Shown one piece after another: positions 43,666 to 53,670 of a stretch of DNA of 64,000 nt. Origin of the DNA: Ascidiimonas meishanensis (lineage in GTDB: Bacteria; Bacteroidota; Bacteroidia; Flavobacteriales; Flavobacteriaceae). Made by a program: the position numbers and the translations under genes. The DNA lies in NCBI RefSeq assembly GCF_037782385.1, contig NZ_JBBEXD010000001.1, forward strand, positions 744,001-808,000, read 5' to 3'. The notes under the pieces were generated by a model that worked only from the letters and a program-made list of their open reading frames with translations, had not been told where the DNA came from and made no database searches. The stretch's first letter is position 1; every line of letters starts with the position of its first letter.

Positions 43666-44655
43666 TTATTTTTTGATATTGATAAACTGCATTTCGAAAT
43701 TCTCATGCTCTGGTGGTTCAAAAAGACTTCCTTTTTCGTTTGTTTTTGAATATATGATACGACCGTCATTAAAAACAAACTTCACATATCGATTGGCAAC
43801 AGGTATCTCTGTGTTCGGTTCATAAAAAATAGCTTCATGCCAATTTGTATGCTTCTTCGGGTCATACCGTTCTGATCTATCTTCTCTTTCAAATTTTTCA
43901 GTATACTGCTCATCTGTCCAGTATTGTTCTCTCTCTGCTTGTTGTTCTGGAGTGGCTTCTGGAGTAGGGATATAGCTTTTATAGAGTGGAGGAGGAAATC
44001 CCTCCGCTTTTCGTCTTAAAAAATCTTTTTCTCTATATGGATCAAAGGCATCTCCAGGAGGTAAAGGCCTGTTTTTATCCATATACCATACATAGAATGA
44101 CCAAATTTCATAGTAAAATTCTACATGAGCACTAAGATACGTTCCTAAAAGCTTATTATTAGGATATGCTACTGCAAGTTTCATATCTATGTTACCAGAT
44201 GCTCCACCGGTTCCTACCCAATATACTACAGCTTTATCGAATTCAATTGTAAATGGTGGCCCATATAACTTTCGTGGAAATGTAAATAATCCATTAACTC
44301 TATCCAATATTATATATTGTTTTGATAATGTAAGCGCATATATTGTGAATAGAACAAACACTAAAAAAAGTATTGAATAAAAAACAATCCACGGAATTGT
44401 GAGAAAACTATTGTCAGGAGCAATAATAAATAATAAAATAAGTCCGAAAACAGATAGAATACCTCCTGCATAGGCTGAAAGAATTCTCATAGTATCGATA
44501 ACAACTGTGCGGTCATCAATTTTTTCAAAAACTTCCCTTTTCTTATATTGTTTTAGAAATTTTTTATCAATTTTTTTGAAGGAATCTGTAATCTCAAATT
44601 TAAGATACGTGTTTAACCTCTTTTTTATTTTCTTTTTTAATTTTTTAGAACCCAT
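43666..44655 (-). CDS. Membrane protein, candidate immunity for the VasX-like effector
   Basis: 329 residues from ATG 44655 (six residues more if started at 44673, which overlaps the effector). Two membrane helices near residues 60-110 with a basic N-terminus and a long C-terminal region (YWTDEQYTEKFEREDRSER). Directly follows the 1270-residue effector by 5 bases. Pore-forming effectors such as VasX are countered by membrane immunity proteins (TsiV2), so this role is inferred. Confidence 0.55.
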   Translation of the reverse strand: MGSKKLKKKIKKRLNTYLKFEITDSFKKIDKKFLKQYKKREVFEKIDDRTVVIDTMRILSAYAGGILSVFGLILLFIIAPDNSFLTIPWIVFYSILFLVFVLFTIYALTLSKQYIILDRVNGLFTFPRKLYGPPFTIEFDKAVVYWVGTGGASGNIDMKLAVAYPNNKLLGTYLSAHVEFYYEIWSFYVWYMDKNRPLPPGDAFDPYREKDFLRRKAEGFPPPLYKSYIPTPEATPEQQAEREQYWTDEQYTEKFEREDRSERYDPKKHTNWHEAIFYEPNTEIPVANRYVKFVFNDGRIIYSKTNEKGSLFEPPEHENFEMQFINIKK

Positions 44656-44660
44656 TGGAT

Positions 44661-47600
44661 TTACTTCTTCCACGCATTTCCAGATTTTAGACTTTCTAAA
44701 GTATTTACACGTGCGTTGCTATGGTAGGTGTGATTCATTTTAGTAATACCCATATTTCCTATAGTTTCAGATTTTAATTGGTTAACACCCGCTATAACTC
44801 CAATATATCGTTCTGCTGTATTATAACGATTCGGATAGTATTTGCCTTGACCAATATCTAGGTAACATACTACTAATACTTGGCTTTTTTTATTATCACC
44901 GACCAGATATTGATCTGGTATTTCAAAATTAATAATCGCTTGTGGTGGTTTTTCTTTAGTTCCTTTTTTACGGGTAACGGACGCATTAATATCTAATTTA
45001 ATACCTCCACCTTTAAGGACACCTTCTTGGTAGTAATATACTTCATACGATAACTGACTAGGGTCTGTAAAAAATTGTCTAAAGCTAATAGTAGCTGTAA
45101 ACTCCTTGATATCACCTTCTTTGATAGTGGTTCCTACTATATGTCTACTATAAGATTGTATATAGTCTTTGGTTTGATTTACTACTTTACCAGGAGTTAA
45201 TCGTATATCTGCACAAACGATAAGATCCGTTAATTCTGCAGCTGCTAGCTTAAAATCTGTATAGCGCTGGTACTCGTTATCAGAATCTCCCATTAACTGT
45301 AATCGATTATCGTAAAAACGTTGGTTATATCGCCAGGTCAATTCACCAGGATTTTTATCTAGTGCTTTTTCATCACTAAAGGCAAAATGTTTAAAATAGG
45401 CTTCTAGTGGAGAATCTTTCAAATAATAGGCCAAGATGACTAAACCAACTCCAATGCCTGCAGCAATCCATCCAAAAGGACCTAACACTGAACTTGAACC
45501 CATAATTGTTGCTGCGGTAGCAACTGAGAACGCGGCACTAGCACCAACCCAAGCCCACATAGCATCCTGATCACGTCTGCCATAACTTTCTATGGCTTCC
45601 CATCCGCATACAATAACAGTCACCCCCATACCTGCAATTTCAGCTCCGAAAGCTAACCTAGAAATAAGTTTTGATGAAGAGCCGCTCAACTGATTTGCTA
45701 ATAAAGATTTACTGAAATATGCAGATGCTGCTAATAGTTCAAAACTCACACCAGCTAAAGCTACTCCATTTTTACCACTCTCCTGATCACTAAAGGAGTC
45801 ATAGGCAGCAGTTATATTAAATACTTGTAACAAGGCTACTACTCTTCTAAATGGAGTTCCATTTACGAAACCAACAACACGTTTGGCTAATTTGGTAGGT
45901 TGTTTTGTTGTAGTTTCTGTATAGTTTACGATCTCTCTTTCCACTTCTTCTATGACAGGGATGTCAAAAATATGATTTCCTCTTTTGGAATCAACTAATA
46001 TAATTTCTGGAGTATTGGTTTTAAAACGTATGATTTCATTTTTTTTCCTGCCACCATAAAATCCAAAAATGTCTTTAGAACGATCCAGTTTCATTCCTTT
46101 GTCTCCTAATTTTTGGATTATTTCCTTATTTTTTACTTCGTATAATTTTACGCTTCCTCCATCGGGTCCTTTAGTTTTTAGGTTGATGGTGTTCATTCTA
46201 TTTAAGGTAAGTTTATACCTGCCCTGAACTGGAACTTTTTTTAATGTGATATTTGATTCAACCTTCACCACATCTTCTAATGCAAATTTAGCATAGGCTT
46301 CTAAACTAGCTTCAGCAAAAGCAGCCATTTTGTTAGAGACATCTATACCTTGTTTAATCAATTCTTCATCAACCGTAGCTTCTTTATTAAGAACAGCTTT
46401 ATAAGAGAAATCTTCACCTTCTTTTAAAGAATCTTCAACTAAAGAATCCCATTTATCATTTTTCTCATACTCATCCTTAAGATCTAACGTACGATCAATA
46501 TCATGAGGGTTTATGACTAATAGTCTGATATGTTGCATGATGGTATGTTTCCCATCAATTATATTTAAAACAGAACCTTCTAAATAATCTACATAAGCAT
46601 CTTTATAAAAATTAGTACTCATAAAGTTTCCAAGATCATCCCTGAAACCATTAACTATTTTTCTTTGCGCTTTTCTTTCTTCAACACCTAAGACTGCTAG
46701 TAATTTTGGTTTATAGATACCACGAAATCTTCTGATTTTCCCTCCATCGTAGTCATCAATCATATCTTCGCTGTTGTAGACTAATTGATAGGTTGTTAGA
46801 GCGAGATTAAACATGGCATTAATTTGCTCTTTCTCTCCAGATAGTCTTTCAGGTGTTCCTCTAGACAGCATTCGTTTATGAATCTGATTAACATCAGATG
46901 CTGTTTGGATAGACTCAAGAATAGCACGATGCCTAATGATTTCTGTTGCCAAAACAGTAGCAATTTCATTGGCATTTCCTATTGGATCATCTAAGGTAAC
47001 AAACATATCTGTCATTACTTCAGGTTCTTGATGATCTGGATTTTCATTTCGATTTTGCTGTCTCTTTTCTTCTATTCTCTGAATGGTATCTATTTTTTGC
47101 TGAATACTGCGACAAAGGTTTTTATTTTCGGAAGAAAAATATGCAGTAATGCTAGCATATGGAGCGTGATCTGTTGAACTTTGTATAGTTCCTAACGGAA
47201 ATCCATTAGCTTGTATCTGAGTCATCCGATCTTTACGCTTGGCACTATCACTTACCAATGAATCATAATACTTTTTTGTCCATTGAATAGGAGAGTAGGC
47301 GGCCCAAACTACAGATTCAAATTCCGCTTCGTAATATCCGTTATTGTTGTTTTTTCCATCTACTGTTCTAATATCGGGAAAACCTTCTTCTCCCTTTTCC
47401 CAGGAAATGGATTTAAAATTACCGTTTTCATCAACTTCAAACTCTATAGGTTCACCTAGTTTGTTTTCGTCTATGATATAAACATACCCGGGATTTATAC
47501 CCGTATGGACGATGCTAAAATTCTCTAATTTAGGATTGAAAACAATTACTTCTTCCAGAATGATATTACCGTTCTCATCTTTTTGAGCCTTTCCCGACTC

Positions 47601-48473
47601 GGTTTTTACTTTAGCTTGTAGATGACTTTCCTCCGGATTCTCCAGCAATACACCAAAACTTAGAAAATGCAATTTAATTGTAGGTTTGGCTTTGCATTCC
47701 AAAACCAAAGTCTGATCACTAAAATCAAAAAATCTTCCTTCAGCTTCTATTTGTAATGATAATTTTCTAGTTCTACTGCCAATATTATAAGATGTTATTT
47801 TCTCTTTATTCCAATCTTCTTCTGTTTTCAGTTGTTTTAATTCAGCGGTACCATCTGCTTTTACAGTTCCGGAATATACTAGCCGATTTTGTTTTCCATC
47901 TATCTGTTTTTCTTCTTTTTCTGAAATATTTAATTTTAAATATTTTCCAGGATTCATATGCTCTGTCATGACAAAAATGGAAGCTTTTTGACCATAGCTT
48001 ATACGACCAACTCTTTCTTTTCCAGCCTCATCCATCCAATAACTTTCAACTACTTTTGGAGCTTTATCATTACCAAGCATCGCTCCGGGGATAGCCATCA
48101 CAAGATTTTTAAATTCTTCTTTTACATTACCTGCACTATTTACCTGCATAGGTTGTATGATGGTTACTTTACCTCCTGTAGCGCACATACACTCTGAATC
48201 TTCATATAAAAATTTCTTCCTTCCGCCTAGCGTCACTTTTTTAGTAGTTTTTGTCCATTTCTGCAACCCAGGTATGCAAGGCAAATATCCGCTATTGGTA
48301 GGTTTCAACTTGCATTTTCCAAAAGTAGCAGGAACCTGCACATCCATATCGGTTGCCTTAAATTTACCTTGTATTTTTACTTTTCTATTTTCTGTAACCA
48401 GCAGTTTAGCTGGCGTAAACCCTTGGTTACATTCTAATAAAGCACCGTCTAATACATATATTTTACTACTCAT
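44661..48473 (-). CDS. DUF4280 PAAR-like + VasX-like effector
   Basis: 1270 residues. 1-110: DUF4280 PAAR-like tip (GALLECNQGF, ATFGKCKLKPTNSGYLPC, ECMCATGGKVTII). ~255-520: resembles the VasX N-terminal region, with PGYVYIIDE (328-336), AAYSPIQWTKKYYDSL (391-406) and FVTLDDPIGNANEIA (491-505; compare the DDPvG motif). ~900-1020: three or four long hydrophobic segments (SFELLAASAYF, AGMGVTVIVCGWEAI, AAGIGVGLVILAYYL), as in colicin-like pore formers. The start overlaps the adaptor stop by 8 bases. Predicted to be carried on VgrG and insert in the target inner membrane. Confidence 0.72.
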   Translation of the reverse strand: MSSKIYVLDGALLECNQGFTPAKLLVTENRKVKIQGKFKATDMDVQVPATFGKCKLKPTNSGYLPCIPGLQKWTKTTKKVTLGGRKKFLYEDSECMCATGGKVTIIQPMQVNSAGNVKEEFKNLVMAIPGAMLGNDKAPKVVESYWMDEAGKERVGRISYGQKASIFVMTEHMNPGKYLKLNISEKEEKQIDGKQNRLVYSGTVKADGTAELKQLKTEEDWNKEKITSYNIGSRTRKLSLQIEAEGRFFDFSDQTLVLECKAKPTIKLHFLSFGVLLENPEESHLQAKVKTESGKAQKDENGNIILEEVIVFNPKLENFSIVHTGINPGYVYIIDENKLGEPIEFEVDENGNFKSISWEKGEEGFPDIRTVDGKNNNNGYYEAEFESVVWAAYSPIQWTKKYYDSLVSDSAKRKDRMTQIQANGFPLGTIQSSTDHAPYASITAYFSSENKNLCRSIQQKIDTIQRIEEKRQQNRNENPDHQEPEVMTDMFVTLDDPIGNANEIATVLATEIIRHRAILESIQTASDVNQIHKRMLSRGTPERLSGEKEQINAMFNLALTTYQLVYNSEDMIDDYDGGKIRRFRGIYKPKLLAVLGVEERKAQRKIVNGFRDDLGNFMSTNFYKDAYVDYLEGSVLNIIDGKHTIMQHIRLLVINPHDIDRTLDLKDEYEKNDKWDSLVEDSLKEGEDFSYKAVLNKEATVDEELIKQGIDVSNKMAAFAEASLEAYAKFALEDVVKVESNITLKKVPVQGRYKLTLNRMNTINLKTKGPDGGSVKLYEVKNKEIIQKLGDKGMKLDRSKDIFGFYGGRKKNEIIRFKTNTPEIILVDSKRGNHIFDIPVIEEVEREIVNYTETTTKQPTKLAKRVVGFVNGTPFRRVVALLQVFNITAAYDSFSDQESGKNGVALAGVSFELLAASAYFSKSLLANQLSGSSSKLISRLAFGAEIAGMGVTVIVCGWEAIESYGRRDQDAMWAWVGASAAFSVATAATIMGSSSVLGPFGWIAAGIGVGLVILAYYLKDSPLEAYFKHFAFSDEKALDKNPGELTWRYNQRFYDNRLQLMGDSDNEYQRYTDFKLAAAELTDLIVCADIRLTPGKVVNQTKDYIQSYSRHIVGTTIKEGDIKEFTATISFRQFFTDPSQLSYEVYYYQEGVLKGGGIKLDINASVTRKKGTKEKPPQAIINFEIPDQYLVGDNKKSQVLVVCYLDIGQGKYYPNRYNTAERYIGVIAGVNQLKSETIGNMGITKMNHTYHSNARVNTLESLKSGNAWKK

Positions 48474-49353
48474 CGTGCTGTAGGTTAAAAGTTATTCTGG
48501 AATTTTTGGTATATACATCCTTTACATCAAAACTATATTCTAAATGTCCTTCTGTAACTAATCCTTCTTGTGGCTTTACCTGATAGGTTCCTGCATACTT
48601 AAATTTCAATGAATGTTGACTGTTAGGTTCTGTTGGAAGCTTGCCCAAAAAAATATTTAATTTTGCCAATGGGAAATTCTCATCTTTGGTATGCATATCT
48701 CCATTCATGGAAATGGTTGCTTTGCTAAAAAACATATCTTGCTTGGTAATATTTCTTTGTTCTTTTATGGGTATAGAAATGGTGTCTAATGCATTGCTAA
48801 TACTTTTTTCTTTTACAAGCACTTCTTTACCAAGGAAATCTTGATTGAATACATCCGCAAACAAAAAGCTAAAGAAATTATCTTCTAAAAATACTTGTTG
48901 TATGTGATCTTCTTGTAGTTGCCAGTCAAGATCTTCTACCATTTTAGATAAATCAGGAAATTCTTTTAACAAATCTGATTTCACCTCCTGCCATTTTGAT
49001 CTTATTTCCTCTGTGTTGGTAATTGAAATCAGTTTAAAATTTTTATTTACTAATATAGCTAAGGTATTGTTAATAGAAGCCGCTTTAAGTGCTATTTGCT
49101 GTGCCTTAGAATGTTTTTTGATAATATTAAATTTCTCGTTCAGCAAAAAACGCTTTGTTGTGTTAAGTGTATATTTTAATAACCCATCTTCATTCAAACC
49201 ATAAAAAGTAAGATCAAATTCCAACCCTATTGCGTTATAATACTTCTTTTTTCCTTGAATAATCTCACTACTTATCTCTGCTATATAGCTTCTCGTTACA
49301 CGTTCACTACTAAGCTTTATTTGCTTTTTGATTTGAGATAGGGTTTGGTTCAT
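48466..49353 (-). CDS. Putative T6SS effector adaptor/chaperone (member A)
   Basis: 295 residues, no signal or membrane segment. Core FKLISITNTEEIRSKWQEVK and LEDNFFSFLFADVF align by eye with the 322-residue protein at 59523-60491 (GNISRINNFDEIKIRWKKLK and FQDWFLNLYFAPIY), and KATISMNGDM with DIRITLNGEI. Both lie directly before a DUF4280 gene. By position they match the DUF1795, DUF2169 and DUF4123 adaptors of other T6SS, but I recognise none of those motifs. Translationally coupled to the effector (8-base overlap). Confidence 0.5.
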   Translation of the reverse strand: MNQTLSQIKKQIKLSSERVTRSYIAEISSEIIQGKKKYYNAIGLEFDLTFYGLNEDGLLKYTLNTTKRFLLNEKFNIIKKHSKAQQIALKAASINNTLAILVNKNFKLISITNTEEIRSKWQEVKSDLLKEFPDLSKMVEDLDWQLQEDHIQQVFLEDNFFSFLFADVFNQDFLGKEVLVKEKSISNALDTISIPIKEQRNITKQDMFFSKATISMNGDMHTKDENFPLAKLNIFLGKLPTEPNSQHSLKFKYAGTYQVKPQEGLVTEGHLEYSFDVKDVYTKNSRITFNLQHDE

Positions 49354-49405
49354 ACTTAATAATCATTTTAATGAAATTGCCAAAAAAACAGATTATGCCT
49401 TCCTG

Positions 49406-50440
49406 TTAACTTTGAGCCTCGTATATCTTAACTTTTACATTTTTAAGAGCAATCTTTTCTGATTTATTTTCAACAAACACTACAATCATGCTATTGTAGC
49501 GATCTATTTCTATGGCAATCCGCATTTCATTATGGCTTTCTTCAGACTCATATAGTTTTTTAAACGTTTCAAAAATTTCATCCTTATCTAAATAGACCTT
49601 ACTCGCATATGAATTATGATTTTTATCATCCCAAGCTATTCTAAAATAATTAGGAATCGCCGTTTCTTTAAATTCTGTAATGTTGGTTTTAATAAAAACC
49701 ATCTCTTTTTCTCCATTGACCATTTCTATCATTGCTGTTTTTGAACGAAAATTGTCTTTATGAGTAAGTTTAAGCTCCCAGTTATATTTTTTTTGATATT
49801 CCTTCCATTTCGTTAAGGGAATATTGCCAGCTGTTATTAATTGTCTTGTAGCCGCATCTGTATCTTTGTTTAAAATAAATTCAACGTACTCTTTTCGATT
49901 CATTTGCATTGCTGGAAATAACTCATTCCATTCTATTTCATTTTCTAAGGCTCTAAAACTCGCTACTTCTTTTTGAATACCTGGTCCTGCTAACCAAATA
50001 CTTATAAGACCTCCCGGAGCTAAACCAGTTATAATTCTCTTATACTTTACTTTCTGTTGAGTTCTAGTATGAATTGTCTCAACTTCAAATAAAGCTTGAA
50101 TTATGTTGGTGGGTAATATATAGTTTCCTTCATAGTACTTATTTTCTGCTACGGAAAACCAACTAATGAATAATTCATTTGGTATTGCTTTTAAAGCATC
50201 ACCCACAATGTGTGTAGATCCAATAGTACCCCATCCGTTTTTCACCAATCTTTTATTGGGTATGGAAATTACATTTCCATTATTGGTTTTAAAGTGTGCT
50301 TTATGTAAATAAATAGGATAATCTTTGGGCGCACACTCGGAGGGAAGCCAATTGTACTCTTTCATCGTCATTGTTTTAGTTTGGGAATATCCATTTCCAA
50401 TTATAAAAACTAGTAGTATTAAATAAAGTGTTGTTCTCAT
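49406..50440 (-). CDS. Secreted DUF2931-like protein, candidate immunity
   Basis: 344 residues with a signal peptide (ends IGNGYSQ). GLAPGGLISIWLAGPG (about residues 138-153) and the preceding YPIYLHKAHF are typical of DUF2931. Directly follows the Tle1-like phospholipase (2 bases). Periplasmic location fits an inhibitor of a phospholipase delivered into the periplasm. Immunity role is inferred from position. Confidence 0.6.
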   Translation of the reverse strand: MRTTLYLILLVFIIGNGYSQTKTMTMKEYNWLPSECAPKDYPIYLHKAHFKTNNGNVISIPNKRLVKNGWGTIGSTHIVGDALKAIPNELFISWFSVAENKYYEGNYILPTNIIQALFEVETIHTRTQQKVKYKRIITGLAPGGLISIWLAGPGIQKEVASFRALENEIEWNELFPAMQMNRKEYVEFILNKDTDAATRQLITAGNIPLTKWKEYQKKYNWELKLTHKDNFRSKTAMIEMVNGEKEMVFIKTNITEFKETAIPNYFRIAWDDKNHNSYASKVYLDKDEIFETFKKLYESEESHNEMRIAIEIDRYNSMIVVFVENKSEKIALKNVKVKIYEAQS

Positions 50441-50442
50441 TG

Positions 50443-51876
50443 CTATCCATCAATAATTTTTCTAACGCGTCTTCTAGTAAATAATGTTTTATTGGGGAAG
50501 TTGACTGGATGCCAATTTTGGGCAGAAAAATGTAAGAATTGATTTCTAAGACTTTTATAGGCTTCTCTATCGGAAACATTTTCAAAAGAAAATGCAGGTC
50601 CTCCGTTATAAATCCAATCAAAAATTCGGGTTTTGACAATAGTCAAACGTGGATCTTCAATAGGATGAACTGCTTTTAGTCCGGCTCCATCAAGGGGTAC
50701 GCCCTTTTCAAAAGCCTTATCTGTCATAATCGTTAAGGGAATTCTTGCGTACTCATAAGAGATATTGTCTCTTCTTGCAATTATTTTATCTCTACGTAAT
50801 CTACGTGGCACATGGGTAATTTGACTCTCCAAATACCAACCTTGGGAAACTAAATATTCTTGCTCTGCGGCTGAATATGTTAACTCGTCTGCTGTTATAG
50901 GATTATAGGCTCCTCCTAAGTCTCCATGTGACCCTGGTAAAGTATATTCTTCACCTCTTCCTATCAACCGTGCACTATTTATATTTGTTAATGCAAAATT
51001 TCTTCTATGTTCATCTCCTGCAGTTAGGTGTAATGTGAAATTAGCTCTCCTCACAGCATCAAGGAACAAGGCACTCACATCATTCTGATAGCCTGTTATT
51101 GCTCCTGCACCATGAGAGGATACCGTATCATAAAGTCCTACAAAATTCACTTTTAATCTATTTGGCAAAACCTCTATTTGCTTTGAAGCCAAGCCTTCTC
51201 CCAAAGCTCCATGATCAACCTCATAATAGGTTATTTTGTTATTTCTGGGGTGTCTACTTTTAATACTTCCTGCTCTTTTGTTTACCTCATGAATTAAATA
51301 TCTTGCTGCGGCAGCTCCCCTGCTAAATCCAAAGACATCAATGCGAAATTCTCCAATTTTTTCAACTCCAAGGCTACTAATTAGTTCTACTGATTCCTCC
51401 AGAGCTTTATAGACTTTTGCTTTCACACCCGTACTTCCAACTCCCATTGCACCACCGTTCAATGCATCATCGTTCTCAAAATCTTCTGTACCTATACCTT
51501 CTATGTAAACCTTATTAATTATTAGCTCTTGTGTCTGATTAACATCATAATAGGGCTCCATTCTGGCTACATTCGTGGCATAATTAGTTCCGCTTGTTTG
51601 TCCTTCTACCCATAAATTGGCAAGTTCTTCATCATAATCTTCGGCACCACTTTCTCTTTTTTCATGTTCTTGTCTAGCTCTTGTATTGTTACGGTTATTA
51701 TAAGTACCATCAATATAGATGCCTAATTGTACCCTATGACTTTCTTCTGGTATTAGTTCATTATATTCTGAATCACCAACAAGTACTGGAGCAGTAGTTG
51801 TATTAACTCCGCTTAAAACTTCTCTTGTCTCTTGAGCACCTGCAGGTGTAGACGTTAAATTTACTTCTTCGGCCAT
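50443..51876 (-). CDS. Tle1-type phospholipase effector (DUF2235)
   Basis: 477 residues. VQLGIYIDGTYNN opens the alpha/beta hydrolase; GFSRGAAAARY (Ser185 nucleophile), GLYDTVSSHGAG (Asp250) and LPGSHGDLGGAY (His317/Asp319) are the DUF2235 blocks; His residues near the C-terminus (LHFSAQNWH) may complete the triad. Tle1 effectors cut phospholipids of the prey. Located 9 bases after vgrG-1, so carried by that spike. Confidence 0.85.
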   Translation of the reverse strand: MAEEVNLTSTPAGAQETREVLSGVNTTTAPVLVGDSEYNELIPEESHRVQLGIYIDGTYNNRNNTRARQEHEKRESGAEDYDEELANLWVEGQTSGTNYATNVARMEPYYDVNQTQELIINKVYIEGIGTEDFENDDALNGGAMGVGSTGVKAKVYKALEESVELISSLGVEKIGEFRIDVFGFSRGAAAARYLIHEVNKRAGSIKSRHPRNNKITYYEVDHGALGEGLASKQIEVLPNRLKVNFVGLYDTVSSHGAGAITGYQNDVSALFLDAVRRANFTLHLTAGDEHRRNFALTNINSARLIGRGEEYTLPGSHGDLGGAYNPITADELTYSAAEQEYLVSQGWYLESQITHVPRRLRRDKIIARRDNISYEYARIPLTIMTDKAFEKGVPLDGAGLKAVHPIEDPRLTIVKTRIFDWIYNGGPAFSFENVSDREAYKSLRNQFLHFSAQNWHPVNFPNKTLFTRRRVRKIIDG

Positions 51877-51885
51877 GGTAAACTA

Positions 51886-53670
51886 TTATTCTCCGTATTC
51901 TATACTTTCTGCACTGGCAATGGTAATTTTGCCTCCTGCATTGGTTTTTATTTCACCGCTGGTGTCTGTTGTAATCTCTTGTGCTTCTTGTTTATACTTG
52001 CTACTGATTACTTTAATCGTTTCTCCAATTTGTCTATCCTCATTGGTTGCACTTATAAAATAATTATCTGTTATACTTTCAGTTTTATTTTTACCTACTG
52101 AAACATCCAAATTTTCTTCTACATTAATCTGCATATTTTTTGCATTCAATGTCATATTTTCTCCTGCAGAAATGGTAATATCGTTATTCTTGGTATTAAT
52201 ATGAATTAGGTTTTTGTTCTTATCTGTAATTGTTATAAACTCTGCTCCATTCGTGTCATTTAATTCAATAGTATGCCCACTACGTGTGCGAATGGCTTTG
52301 ATATCATTCTTATCTGTTTGCCAGCTATCCGGTTTTTTGGTGCCTGTATATAAGGCTCCCATGACATAAGGACGTTCTGCATTTCCTCCTTCAAAACCCA
52401 CCAACACCTCTTCTCCTACCTCGGGTATAAAATGAAATCCTTTATCTCCTCCGGAATGTGGAGTTACCATCCTAAGCCAAGGGGTCATCTCTCCATCTGG
52501 CTTTTGCCAGGGAAACTGTACTTTGATCCTACTCAATCCATCCGGATCCGCATTCTCTGTTACTAACGCTACCTGTGATTCACTTCTTGGAAATGCTAAA
52601 GGATTCGTGTTTGGATACACATCAATAGCTGCCGTAACTCCTTCAAAACGATTTATATAATTGCCATTTTCGGTAGCGGTATGCATTACTTTTGTAATAC
52701 GATAGCTCCCTTGGGCACCTACTGCTTCTTGTATTTTTATAACTTGACCTAGATATACGCCAGGGTTATCACTAACCCCTTTTATCAATACCTGTTTAAG
52801 TTCCTGCACTTTCTTTTGTTTTTCTACATGCGTATCAAAACGTTGTTTTAATTGGGAATCGTTGTAGGTATTTAGATACACATTGGTTTCTTTCGCATAA
52901 ATTGCTTCGCTCTTATTACTTGCAAAACCAGTATACCCATTCACCCCAGTATTTACCTCTGTAGTTGCTTTTTGATGCACCCCATCTGTTAGATAATCAT
53001 TGGTGAAATAGTTGAAGTTATTGGGAATTGGATTGAGTTCTAAGGTGAACTTTTTAAGATCATGTCCATACGTGAGCGGCACTTCTCCAGTATCTTTAGG
53101 TTTCCCAAAGACTAGAGATTTGCCATCGTAATAAAACCATTCGCTATATTGAGCAGCCAATCTGCTAGCGTATTGAAAAGCACTATCATTATGTTGAACA
53201 CTATAATGAATACTGCTTGTTTGTCTGGGGTTAAAACTCGTTTCTAATTTTGATTGGTCATACCCCTGAAAGGTCTTATTGAGTATTTCTGATAAACCTA
53301 CATTGTTATGAGAAGCGAAATGAGGCCCGTCGTCTGCTAAAATACTAGCACTCTGTGCCTTGATTTCAATATTATCTTCTTCTCCATTATCAAAACCTTT
53401 TGTATTGTTGATTTGCGTTACTATGCCTTTAAATTCCAGTTCTTTATACCCAGAGAAATTTTCTGCCGAACCTATTTGCAATGTAATAATCTCTCCTAGA
53501 AAACTTTTACTCTCTGAAGCCATTTCCTTGTCTATTCGTTCAAGCATATCCATACGACAGACTAGTGTCAAAAGATGATGAGCGTCTAGGTCTTGTTGCA
53601 ACATAAATCGTTTATACGCAAGTATAGGAGTGCCTCCTATAAATATTTTAATGTTAGATTGTAATGCCAT
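51886..53670 (-). CDS. vgrG: T6SS spike VgrG, copy 1
   Basis: 594 residues. Phage gp27/gp5-like: N-terminal region with LILAY-like FIGGTPILAYKRF, OB-fold and PWLRMVTPHSGGDKGFHFIPEVGEEV (gp5-like), a hydrophilic beta-prism (SGHTIELNDTNG). The first ~510 residues are identical to copy 2 (60519-62303); the last ~80 differ (NAKNMQINVEENLDVSVGKN and following), although the total length is equal. The divergent end should select the partner PAAR/adaptor. Starts the minus-strand module to 43666. Confidence 0.92.
   Translation of the reverse strand: MALQSNIKIFIGGTPILAYKRFMLQQDLDAHHLLTLVCRMDMLERIDKEMASESKSFLGEIITLQIGSAENFSGYKELEFKGIVTQINNTKGFDNGEEDNIEIKAQSASILADDGPHFASHNNVGLSEILNKTFQGYDQSKLETSFNPRQTSSIHYSVQHNDSAFQYASRLAAQYSEWFYYDGKSLVFGKPKDTGEVPLTYGHDLKKFTLELNPIPNNFNYFTNDYLTDGVHQKATTEVNTGVNGYTGFASNKSEAIYAKETNVYLNTYNDSQLKQRFDTHVEKQKKVQELKQVLIKGVSDNPGVYLGQVIKIQEAVGAQGSYRITKVMHTATENGNYINRFEGVTAAIDVYPNTNPLAFPRSESQVALVTENADPDGLSRIKVQFPWQKPDGEMTPWLRMVTPHSGGDKGFHFIPEVGEEVLVGFEGGNAERPYVMGALYTGTKKPDSWQTDKNDIKAIRTRSGHTIELNDTNGAEFITITDKNKNLIHINTKNNDITISAGENMTLNAKNMQINVEENLDVSVGKNKTESITDNYFISATNEDRQIGETIKVISSKYKQEAQEITTDTSGEIKTNAGGKITIASAESIEYGE
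52158..53670. repeat. Direct repeat of 1.5 kb, copy 1 (vgrG body)
   Basis: Corresponds to 60791-62303, offset 8633. Proteins are identical over the region and DNA appears essentially identical; I noticed one differing base near the start codon. Identity ends sharply at the ATG on one side and at the C-terminal tail on the other. Indicates recent duplication or gene conversion. Confidence 0.85.

Noticed and set aside
49406..50440. DUF2931-like protein as an adaptor
   Set aside because: It has a signal peptide, so it cannot load cargo in the cytoplasm.
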